From assembly GCF_021655075.1 (NCBI RefSeq), contig NZ_PPXX01000021.1, positions 1 to 42,554 on the forward strand: DNA of 42,554 bases. Reading direction: 5' to 3'. Each line of letters begins with the position of its first letter. The first letter of the stretch is position 1. Origin of the DNA: Clostridium sp. Cult2. Lineage in GTDB: Bacteria > Bacillota > Clostridia > Tissierellales > Tepidimicrobiaceae. A program made the position numbers and the translations under genes. The notes under the pieces are model-generated. The model searched no databases, was not told where the DNA came from, and saw only the letters and a program-made list of their open reading frames with translations. Positions 25,216 through 32,864 of this stretch are shown here, piece after piece.

Positions 25216-26373
25216 ATGAGGAATAGAAAGGACAATTCCGTCATTCTGAGCGTCAGCGAAGAATCTTTCTTTACGTTCAAAAAAAGAATCACTACATTAT
25301 TATTAATATTATCCATACTACTAACACCCGCATTATCCACAGCAGAATCATCCTATGATTTGGATTACTTTTTATATATAAAAGATATGATCCAAGATAA
25401 TTACTTCTATGAACCTACAGAAGAAGAACTAATGGAAGGAGCCATTAAAGGTTTATTCCAAGCTTTAGATAAAAATAGTGAATACTATACTAAAGAAGAA
25501 TTCCAAAGCCTATTTGAAGATGTCACTGGTGATTTTGTTGGAATAGGGGTATATATTACAGAAGAAAAGGGTTCCATAAAAATAACTAACCCAATAAAGG
25601 GAAGCCCAGCTCATAGAGCAGGTCTCAAACCAGGGGACAAGCTAATCTCCGTAGATGGACAAGACATAAAAGGTAAATCTTTAGATGAAGTAACTACTTT
25701 AATAAAAGGTAAAGCAGGTACCTCCGTTAGAATAGGCATCAGTAGGGAAGGACGAAAAATCTACATGAATATTAGAAGGGCTGAAATCAAGACAAACCCT
25801 ATTGAATATCAGATATTAGAGGATGGGATTGGCTATATAAAGATAAGCCAATTCAATCAAAACACCTATGAAAACCTATTACCTGTACTGAAGAGACTTG
25901 ACAAAGAAAAAATTTCCAGTATAATAGTAGACTTAAGGGGCAACCCTGGCGGAATTTTGGGGGAAGTAGTAGAAACATTAAATCTATTCATCCCAGAAGG
26001 TCCCATAGTCCATATTAAATATGGAAAAGATGCGGAACAAACCTATTATTCTACTTTAAAGAAACCTAAATATAAGCTAGCAGTCCTAGTTAATGGAAAC
26101 TCAGCCTCTGCTTCAGAGATATTTGCAGGAGCAGTACAGGATACTAAAGTTGGGACAATCATAGGGGTCCCCACCTATGGGAAAGGTACTGTTCAACAGA
26201 TAATTCCCTTACCCTTAGGAGACGTAATGAAACTAACCATAGCAGAATACCTAACCCCCAACAGAAGAAACATAAATGGAAAAGGAATCCAACCAGATAT
26301 AATAGTCAAGAATAAAAATAGGACAAAGGACATACAATTAGAAAGGGCGGTAGAAGTATTACGAAATCTGTAA
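25216..26373 (+). CDS. S41 family C-terminal processing protease (CtpA-like)
   Basis: 385 residues. After a signal/anchor segment (hydrophobic core LLLILSILLTPALSTAES) come a helical cap, a PDZ domain at ~100-180 (NPIKGSPAHRAGLKPGDKLI) and the catalytic core. Ser298 in NSASASE and Lys323 in YGKGTVQQ are 25 residues apart, as in known CtpA/CtpB enzymes. It should cleave or trim exported proteins outside the membrane. Lying directly after the TIG/SLH operon and before the S-layer gene, it may process these surface proteins. The N-terminus is odd: residues ~7-19 (NSVILSVSEESFF) are the translation of an interspersed repeat, which lengthens the charged region before the hydrophobic core. ATG 25216 has GGGGG 7 bases upstream, and no later ATG could give a signal peptide. 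Confidence 0.9.
   Translation: MRNRKDNSVILSVSEESFFTFKKRITTLLLILSILLTPALSTAESSYDLDYFLYIKDMIQDNYFYEPTEEELMEGAIKGLFQALDKNSEYYTKEEFQSLFEDVTGDFVGIGVYITEEKGSIKITNPIKGSPAHRAGLKPGDKLISVDGQDIKGKSLDEVTTLIKGKAGTSVRIGISREGRKIYMNIRRAEIKTNPIEYQILEDGIGYIKISQFNQNTYENLLPVLKRLDKEKISSIIVDLRGNPGGILGEVVETLNLFIPEGPIVHIKYGKDAEQTYYSTLKKPKYKLAVLVNGNSASASEIFAGAVQDTKVGTIIGVPTYGKGTVQQIIPLPLGDVMKLTIAEYLTPNRRNINGKGIQPDIIVKNKNRTKDIQLERAVEVLRNL
25240..25266. repeat. Interspersed CATTCTGAGCG...GCGAAGAATCT repeat inside the S41 protease gene
   Basis: GTCATTCTGAGCG-TCA-GCGAAGAATCT is a short imperfect palindrome, read in frame as SVILSVSEES. From general experience this string recurs in intergenic and gene-start positions of many bacterial genomes. 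A diverged copy lies at 15549-15591. Confidence 0.65.
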
Positions 26374-26421
26374 CACAATTGTAATAGTATTCCAGCATCT
26401 TTTAGTGTATAATGTTATCAA

Positions 26422-26444
26422 TGGAGGGAAAAGCCTTCCCTCCA
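26422..26444. other. Hairpin between the S41 protease and S-layer genes
   Basis: TGGAGGGAA (26422-26430) pairs perfectly with TTCCCTCCA (26436-26444) around a 5-base loop. There is no T tract after it, so it is a weak terminator at best; RNA processing or 3'-end protection is equally possible. Confidence 0.5.
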
Positions 26445-26478
26445 ATATTACAATTAGATTACATTAGCATTTAACTTG

Positions 26479-26507
26479 TTGACCTTATAACATGTAAATG
26501 CTATAAT
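26479..26507 (+). promoter_or_regulatory. Strong sigma-A-type promoter of the S-layer gene
   Basis: TTGACC (26479-26484) and TATAAT (26502-26507) are exactly 17 bases apart, five and six matches to consensus. Transcription should start near 26514, leaving a ~75-base leader. It is the best vegetative promoter in the window. Confidence 0.8.
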
Positions 26508-26518
26508 ACTTTATAGAC

Positions 26519-26541
26519 TGCAAATAATACATATATTTGCA
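26519..26541 (+). promoter_or_regulatory. Hairpin at the 5' end of the S-layer mRNA leader
   Basis: TGCAAATA (26519-26526) pairs perfectly with TATTTGCA (26534-26541) around a 7-base loop, within ~5 bases of the predicted transcript start. Such 5' stems are known to stabilise abundant mRNAs, which fits an S-layer transcript. Confidence 0.5.
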
Positions 26542-26588
26542 TTTATAAAGACAAAAATTTTAATAAAATTAAAGGAGGTCTTTGAAAA

Positions 26589-29573
26589 ATGAAGAGAAAG
26601 CTATCACTACTTTTAGCAGTAGTAATGATTCTAGGAAGTTTCTCATTTGCATTCGCAGCAGAAACAAATGATGCAGCTGATTTCCTAGAAGAAAAAGGCG
26701 TTCTTAAAGGTGATACAACAGGCGATTTAATGCTTGGTGAACCACTAGAAAGACGTGACGCAGTAGTATTATTAAGTAGACTTATGGGAGTAGAAGAAGA
26801 AGCAAAAGAATTCGAAGCAGAAGGTCTACCAACATGGACAGACAACAATGACTCATATTACAACGGATTCCTTGCTTGGGCACAATCCAATGAATATTTC
26901 AAAGGTCATAATGAAGAAAAATTTGGACCTAGAGATAACATTACAGTAAGAGAATACGCTGTAGTTCTTCTAAGAGCATTAGGCTATGTTGAAGAAGCAG
27001 ACGATTGGGATAAAGTATTCGACACAGCTAAAGACCTAGGATTACTAGAAGGCGTTGAAGCTGAAGCTGACGACGATGTTCTAAGAGGCCAAATGGCAGT
27101 AATGACTTTCACAGCACTTGGAACAGCTATGAAAGATTCAGACGAAACATTAGCCGAATTCTTAGACATTGAAATGCCAGAACCAGAAGTATTAGAAGTT
27201 GAAGAAGTAGTAGCTGACAACTTAGTAGAAATTCAAGTTGTATTCAATAAAGATGTAGACGTTGATTCAGCTCTTAATGTAGACAATTATGATGCACCAA
27301 AAGACATTAAAGACATAACTTATGATGAAGAAGCAAAAACAGCTATCATCTTATTAGAAGAAGCAATGACAAACAAAAAAGCATATGACCTTGTAATTAA
27401 AGGTGTTAAAGATGACAAGACTGTTCTTGATGAAACTCATAATTTCACAGCAAGAGATAATGCTATACCAGAAGTAGTAGATCCAGTAGTAGGACTTGGA
27501 ACAAAAGCTCTAAAAGTTATTATGTCTGAACCAGTTACAGAAAAAACTGCAAAGAGTACAAAAAACTATAAACTTAATGGTAGTTCATACTACGGTGGAG
27601 TAGAAGTAGTAGGAAGGGAAATAATTTTAAGACCTTATGGTGGATTAAAAGTTGGCGAAAACGAAGTAACTGTAAAAGGTTTAGAGGATTTTGCAGGACT
27701 TAAATCTATCGAAACTACACACGTATTTGAAGTAGTAGAAGATACTGTAAAACCAGAAGTTATAGATGTATATGGAACTCTTGAAAGAGTAGTTGTGGAG
27801 TTTAGCGAAGATATTGATCCAAACTCAGTTAAAACTTCAAATGTATATTGGATGTATGGTTCTAGCAAGAAAGCACCACAATCATACACTAGAATATCTG
27901 GAAATAAATATGTATTTGACTTTACAAACAATCCATTCCCAGTATATGAAACAACATTATATATTGAAAAGTTTGCTGATTACTCAGGAAATGTAATAGT
28001 TAAAGTTGAAAGAGCATTTACAGCTGAAATTGATCAAACAAGACCAGAAGTTATAAAAGTAGAATTAAATGATGATGCTGATGTTATTACAGTTAAATTT
28101 AATAAAGCTGTAACAGCTGAAAAGAAAAACTTTAAACTAGTAAATGATTCGAATGATAAAGAAGTTCCAGTTAAGGGAGTTGCAGTAGAAGCTAAGAGCA
28201 GTAATAAAGTATATAATGTATCGCTTTATAAAAAGCTAGATGCAGACAAAACATACACTTTAACTGTTTCAGGAGTTAAAGATAAGACAAGATTAGAAAA
28301 CACAATAATGCCATCAGACCATAAAATAGTTGTAGATGACTACAAATATCCAACATTCACTGGAGCTTCAGCTGATGCAAAGGAAAGAACAATATTTGTT
28401 ACATTTGATAAATCTATGGACTTAGAAAGCATAGCAAACTCTGCAAACTATTTATTTAGAGTTAAAGATGCTAATAAATCACACAGACTTTCAGATGTTA
28501 CAGGTGTTGATATCACAGTAGTTCATGATGGAAAAGCAGTTATCATTGAATTACCAAAGAAAGTTGATGGAAAAGAAGTTGACTTTGCAAAAATAAACTA
28601 TGAGTTAGCTGTATTAGCAGCAAAAGATACAAAAGGAAACTTATTAAATAATTATGGTGAATATAAAGATATTAGTACAGACGCACCAACAGTTGATGGC
28701 TCCCCAGTTGCTGAGGCTAAAGATGAAGTTGAAATTAAATTCACTCAACCAATAGTGGAAGTTATATCTGTTGAAGATGCATTCTCAATTAATGGTGTAG
28801 ATGTAACAGATGTAAGTGGTGAAGGAACAAAAACATTAACACTTACAGTAGACGAATTAGATGCAAAAGCAAATATCCACACACTAAAAATCGATCCAGA
28901 TTATTTAGTAACAGCTACAGGACAGGAATTAGCAGTATCAACTGCTGGCTATACGATAACAGACGAAATTGCACCAACAATTGACAAAGTGACTGGTGCA
29001 TTTGGAACCACTACAAGTGGTGCTGTAACATTAACAGTAAAATTTGATGAACCTGTTAATTCAAGTGAAACTGAACAATTAAAATTAGTTTTAGATTTTG
29101 ATGTAGTTAAAGAAATAGATGGAAAAGAATATAAAGAAACCAATTATACAGTTGGTTTTGGAACTGGTGACAAAGCTGACGAGATATACTTAGTAATATC
29201 TCTAAGTGCAGGAGCAAAAGACACTCGTTATGGAGTTAAACTTAATAAACCTGCATTTATAGAAGACTTAGCTGGTAATGTAGCAGAAGCAGATGATGAT
29301 TATGAATGGACAAAAGATGTAGTTGGAGGAGCAGAAGATTACTTTGCAGTTGCGGCCGCAATAGCTAAGGTAGAAAACTTTACTTTAGAGGGACTAAATG
29401 AAGCAACATCTGAAGAAAAAACAGCAGCAGTAAAAGCATATATTGAAGCATTAGTAGGATCAGAGTTTACAGTAGAAGTTACAGGAACTTATGATGTGAA
29501 AGTAATTAAAGGCGATTCAAATGCTACTAAAACAATTACTGTAACATTTCCAGCACCTACTCCAGCACCATAA
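26589..29573 (+). CDS. Probable major S-layer protein (N-terminal SLH domains)
   Basis: 994 residues. The signal peptide is MKRKLSLLLAVVMILGSFSF ending AFA-AE. Three SLH-type repeats follow (~25-190), with MLGEPLERRDAVVLLSRLMG, FGPRDNITVREYAVVLLRAL and VLRGQMAVMTFTALG. The rest is a chain of Ig-like modules with the Big_5-like theme 'effect on strand, F-(N/S/D)-(K/E)-x-(V/M)-D', for example VEIQVVFNKDVDVDSALNVD, VVVEFSEDIDPNSVKTSN and IFVTFDKSMDLESIANS. The chain ends in a short proline tail. The mature protein is acidic. Size, strong promoter, stable leader hairpin, consensus AAAGGAGGT ribosome-binding site and codon use richer in GCA/GTT/CTT than its neighbours all suggest very high expression, as for a surface-layer lattice protein. 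A strong terminator follows, so it is monocistronic. Confidence 0.88.
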   Translation: MKRKLSLLLAVVMILGSFSFAFAAETNDAADFLEEKGVLKGDTTGDLMLGEPLERRDAVVLLSRLMGVEEEAKEFEAEGLPTWTDNNDSYYNGFLAWAQSNEYFKGHNEEKFGPRDNITVREYAVVLLRALGYVEEADDWDKVFDTAKDLGLLEGVEAEADDDVLRGQMAVMTFTALGTAMKDSDETLAEFLDIEMPEPEVLEVEEVVADNLVEIQVVFNKDVDVDSALNVDNYDAPKDIKDITYDEEAKTAIILLEEAMTNKKAYDLVIKGVKDDKTVLDETHNFTARDNAIPEVVDPVVGLGTKALKVIMSEPVTEKTAKSTKNYKLNGSSYYGGVEVVGREIILRPYGGLKVGENEVTVKGLEDFAGLKSIETTHVFEVVEDTVKPEVIDVYGTLERVVVEFSEDIDPNSVKTSNVYWMYGSSKKAPQSYTRISGNKYVFDFTNNPFPVYETTLYIEKFADYSGNVIVKVERAFTAEIDQTRPEVIKVELNDDADVITVKFNKAVTAEKKNFKLVNDSNDKEVPVKGVAVEAKSSNKVYNVSLYKKLDADKTYTLTVSGVKDKTRLENTIMPSDHKIVVDDYKYPTFTGASADAKERTIFVTFDKSMDLESIANSANYLFRVKDANKSHRLSDVTGVDITVVHDGKAVIIELPKKVDGKEVDFAKINYELAVLAAKDTKGNLLNNYGEYKDISTDAPTVDGSPVAEAKDEVEIKFTQPIVEVISVEDAFSINGVDVTDVSGEGTKTLTLTVDELDAKANIHTLKIDPDYLVTATGQELAVSTAGYTITDEIAPTIDKVTGAFGTTTSGAVTLTVKFDEPVNSSETEQLKLVLDFDVVKEIDGKEYKETNYTVGFGTGDKADEIYLVISLSAGAKDTRYGVKLNKPAFIEDLAGNVAEADDDYEWTKDVVGGAEDYFAVAAAIAKVENFTLEGLNEATSEEKTAAVKAYIEALVGSEFTVEVTGTYDVKVIKGDSNATKTITVTFPAPTPAP

Positions 29574-29607
29574 ATAATGAAACAAACATCCACACCCTAC
29601 ACTAAGT

Positions 29608-29619
29608 CACTAACTTATT
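29608..29619 (+). repeat. Third, partial copy of the CACTAACTTATT motif
   Basis: CACTAACTTATT stands 21 bases before the S-layer terminator stem. The same 12 bases precede the terminators at 34770 and 36034 as part of a longer repeat. Confidence 0.4.
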
Positions 29620-29640
29620 GTAGATTAGGATAAAGAAATA

Positions 29641-29679
29641 AGAGGAGAGCCAATCCTTAAAGGATTGGCTCTCTTTTCT
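29641..29679 (+). terminator. Intrinsic terminator after the S-layer gene
   Basis: A ~17-bp stem (29641-29657 with 29661-29677, core GAGAGCCAATCC) has a 3-base loop and a TTTTCT tail. It is the most stable hairpin in the window by eye. Confidence 0.9.
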
Positions 29680-29772
29680 ATTTTGGGATAAGAAATCCTC
29701 TAAATCACTGTAGCATTAATCGACAATATGATATAATAAATACATAATTATTACCTAACTGGAGGTATGAAA

Positions 29773-31590
29773 TTGGCGAAGAAAAATAGAAAAAAATCAA
29801 GAATAAGAAAATACAACTATAGCCTAACATTAGCATTACCTTTAATGTTAATAGTTGCCATAATTCCTTTAATAGTTAGACTAAAGGTAGTCCCCCTTGA
29901 AGGTGCTTCTGCAGCTTTTAGAATTGGACAAGATGTAAACCCAGACTTTTTTGCTTATTATAAAATGGTATGGTTTATAGTATTCACATCTATAGGAACA
30001 GCTATGTTTTTCATAAAGTATTATTTTTATCAGGATATATATATTAAGAAAACCAATATATACTATCCAATGATTACATATACCGCCTTTGCAATTTTAT
30101 CTACCATCTTTGCAACCCATAGAGATGTGGCATTATTAGGGTTTATGGATAGATATGAGAATATGTATGTTTTAATTGGTTATATCCTTTGTCTATTCTT
30201 GGCAATCAATTTAATAGATAATGAAAAACAAGTTAAGTACTTGCTGTTTTCATTAGGAACATCTGCCATAATAATATCTATAATAGGTATTTTCCAATAT
30301 GCAAAACTAGACTTTTTTATGACGGATTTTGGGAAGAAGTTGATAGTTCCCGCTAAATATGCAGATTCTATAGAAAACATGAAGTTTGTATTTGGTGGCG
30401 CAAAACGAATATATGGAACTCTATTTAATCCAAACTATGTGGGAGTTTATATGAGTATGTTATTTACACTATCTTGTACTATATTGATATTAGCCAAAGA
30501 AAAATTAGTAAAAATATTCTTTGGAATAGTTAGTATATTATCCCTAATCAATCTATTAGGTTCTGGTTCTAGAACGGGAATTATAAGTCTTAGTTTATAT
30601 ATAGTTTTATTAATAGTGATGTTCAGGGGTTCTATATTCAAAAGGTGGAAAGCAGTATTAGGCATGGTAGTGCTTGTAGCTGTAATATTCTATGGTGCAA
30701 ACCATTATACTGAAGGACTTTTAAAAAGGAGATTAATAGCTGTAAAGGATTCCATCGGTACAGTTAAAGTAAGTAGTTTAAAGGATATTGACTTAAATGG
30801 TAACAAAGCAAAAATAGTTGTTGAAGACTATGAGATTAATATCATACATGATGATGAGGGTATCCATTTCAAGGACAAAGATAACAATAATATAGAAATA
30901 GTAGAAAAAGAAAACACTATTACTTTTAAAGAAGAACCTTATAACCAACATACCTTTGAAAAACAAGTATATCAAGAAGGTTTGGTGTTAAAGTCTAATA
31001 TATTGACCAATGTAAGAAAAGTAAGTTTTAATCTAATAATTGATGAAAATGGTGAATTCAAATTTGTCAGTCCTAAAGGGGAAATGGTAGATTTAGAAAA
31101 AGCTCCTAGTTGGGGATTTGAAGGACGAGAGATGATGGCTTCTAGTAGGGGTTATATCTGGTCTAGGTCTATACCAATGTTGAAGGATACCATATTTTTA
31201 GGCTATGGTCCAGATACCTATGCCCTACACTTTCCAAATGACGACTATTTTGGTAAACTAATAGGTATGAGTAGGATTAATATTTTAGTAGACAAGCCCC
31301 ATAACTATTATATACAGACTGGGATTAATACTGGTGTAGTTTCTTTATTATCCATATTAGCTATATTTTTCATATATATTAAATCAAGCATACAGGTTTA
31401 CATAAATAAAAAAGAATATAATAACCTATATGAAGTAGCGGGTATAAGTATATTCTTTGCGGTATGTAGTTATTTGATGGTTAGCTTCTTAAACGATAGT
31501 GTAGTTTCTGTGGCACCAGTATTTTGGATACTATTAGGTACAGGAATGGGGATTAATATAAAATTGAAAGAAGAAAAGGTAGAAAAATAG
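29773..31590 (+). CDS. O-antigen ligase/polymerase (Wzy_C-like) family protein
   Basis: ~605 residues and about eleven membrane spans after a basic N-terminus (KKNRKKSRIRK). Family marks are a small loop GTLFNPNYVGVYMSMLF, then GSGSRTGIISL (conserved Arg) and the conserved His in DKPHNYYIQTGINTGVVS near the end of the large extracellular loop. These enzymes join or polymerise glycan repeat units outside the membrane. The large loop (~residues 320-520) is unusually long, with a beta-rich insert (KAKIVVEDYEINIIHDDEGI onward). I favour TTG 29773, 7 bases after GGAGG (29761-29765), over ATG 29767, which is one base away. It opens a surface-polysaccharide cluster with Wzz-like and CapD-like genes. 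A -10 TATAAT lies at 29732-29737. Confidence 0.82.
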   Translation: MAKKNRKKSRIRKYNYSLTLALPLMLIVAIIPLIVRLKVVPLEGASAAFRIGQDVNPDFFAYYKMVWFIVFTSIGTAMFFIKYYFYQDIYIKKTNIYYPMITYTAFAILSTIFATHRDVALLGFMDRYENMYVLIGYILCLFLAINLIDNEKQVKYLLFSLGTSAIIISIIGIFQYAKLDFFMTDFGKKLIVPAKYADSIENMKFVFGGAKRIYGTLFNPNYVGVYMSMLFTLSCTILILAKEKLVKIFFGIVSILSLINLLGSGSRTGIISLSLYIVLLIVMFRGSIFKRWKAVLGMVVLVAVIFYGANHYTEGLLKRRLIAVKDSIGTVKVSSLKDIDLNGNKAKIVVEDYEINIIHDDEGIHFKDKDNNNIEIVEKENTITFKEEPYNQHTFEKQVYQEGLVLKSNILTNVRKVSFNLIIDENGEFKFVSPKGEMVDLEKAPSWGFEGREMMASSRGYIWSRSIPMLKDTIFLGYGPDTYALHFPNDDYFGKLIGMSRINILVDKPHNYYIQTGINTGVVSLLSILAIFFIYIKSSIQVYINKKEYNNLYEVAGISIFFAVCSYLMVSFLNDSVVSVAPVFWILLGTGMGINIKLKEEKVEK

Positions 31591-31646
31591 TATATAATAG
31601 GAAATAGAATATTTAAGAACATAAACTAAGAATTGGAGGAAGGCAC

Positions 31647-32846
31647 ATGGAAGAAATCAGCTTAAGAGAGCTAATAGAAATACTAATAAAGAGAAAAAAA
31701 TTTATTATTTTAATTACTTTATTTGCAGTTATTACTGCTGGCATATTAAGTTTCTTTGTTATAAGTCCCCAATATGAGGCAAAGATGGTCCTTATGACAT
31801 CAAATATTAGCGAACAATTCCAAAACATAGAGGGAGACAGTAATGGCAATGTAGGGAAGGTATTAGATGCCATATCCCGATATCCTAGTATGAACCAAGA
31901 AACCTATAGGCAACAGATAAAGACTCCAGCAGTTATGTCTAAGACTATAGAAGACTTAAACTTGCAGGATGAGTATTCTATAGAGAGCCTAGCAAGTAAA
32001 ATTAACCTTGAAGCAATAAAGGATACAGAATTAATTACTATAAAAATGCAGCATACAGACCCAGAAAAAGCAGCTAATATAATCAATAAAGTGGGAGAAA
32101 ACTTTATTTCTGTAGTAGAATCCAATGCTAAAGATAGAGCTTCAAAGACTTCTCATAATATAAAAGAACAAATGGAAGTGGAAAAGAAAAAATATGATGA
32201 AGCATTAATAGAGTTAAAAGAATTATTATCCCAACCTAGAAATGCAGATGAGCTTAAATTGGAGTTAAATGCAAAACTAAAACAGATTACTAATTTTAAA
32301 ACTCAACTTAATGAATTATCCATTAGAAAAGATGCTTTAGAATCAGCTATTCAAGTAGCTGAAAAGGAACCTAGTCAAGGTGGAAATGTGACAATAAGGC
32401 AAACTTCAGGAATGAACTTAATTATTGATGATAGTGCTAAAACATTAAAGATAGAATTAGCTGAAGTTAAAGGAAGTATAGAAAGTATAGAAGGCAAGAT
32501 ATCCGAAATGCAAAAGGATATAGAAACACTTCAAACAGAATTACAAGATAAACAGCATGAAAAAAGTTTAATTGAACAGAAGGTTAATATTGCTCAAACT
32601 ACATATGAAGCCTTTGTAAAAAAATATGAAGAGCTCAAGGTTACTGAATCTTCCAAGATAGGGGAATCTAGCATTACAGTTATATCTAGAGCATTTCCTT
32701 CAACAAGACCTGTTGCTCCTAGAAAATCATTAAATGTAGCCATATCTTTGGTATTAGGGCTTATGATAGGCGTTTTTGTAGCCTTTTTCCAAGAATATTG
32801 GCAAAGTACTGAAGAAGAGGTTGAATCAGGGAAGGAGAATATTTAA
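31647..32846 (+). CDS. Wzz/GumC-type polysaccharide co-polymerase
   Basis: 399 residues. It starts with the Wzz signature ISLRELIEILIKRKKFIILI and a first membrane helix (~17-38). A large extracellular region contains a long coiled coil (~150-330), then a proline-bounded second helix (PTRPVAPRKSLNVAISLVLG, ~360-385) and a short acidic tail. Such proteins set the chain length of polymerised glycans. No tyrosine-kinase Walker motif is fused, as is normal in Firmicutes, where the kinase is separate; none is in this window. GGAGG lies 8 bases ahead of the ATG, and the gene is 19 bases from the next, so one operon. Confidence 0.88.
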   Translation: MEEISLRELIEILIKRKKFIILITLFAVITAGILSFFVISPQYEAKMVLMTSNISEQFQNIEGDSNGNVGKVLDAISRYPSMNQETYRQQIKTPAVMSKTIEDLNLQDEYSIESLASKINLEAIKDTELITIKMQHTDPEKAANIINKVGENFISVVESNAKDRASKTSHNIKEQMEVEKKKYDEALIELKELLSQPRNADELKLELNAKLKQITNFKTQLNELSIRKDALESAIQVAEKEPSQGGNVTIRQTSGMNLIIDDSAKTLKIELAEVKGSIESIEGKISEMQKDIETLQTELQDKQHEKSLIEQKVNIAQTTYEAFVKKYEELKVTESSKIGESSITVISRAFPSTRPVAPRKSLNVAISLVLGLMIGVFVAFFQEYWQSTEEEVESGKENI

Positions 32847-32864
32847 TACAGGGGAGTTCTTATT

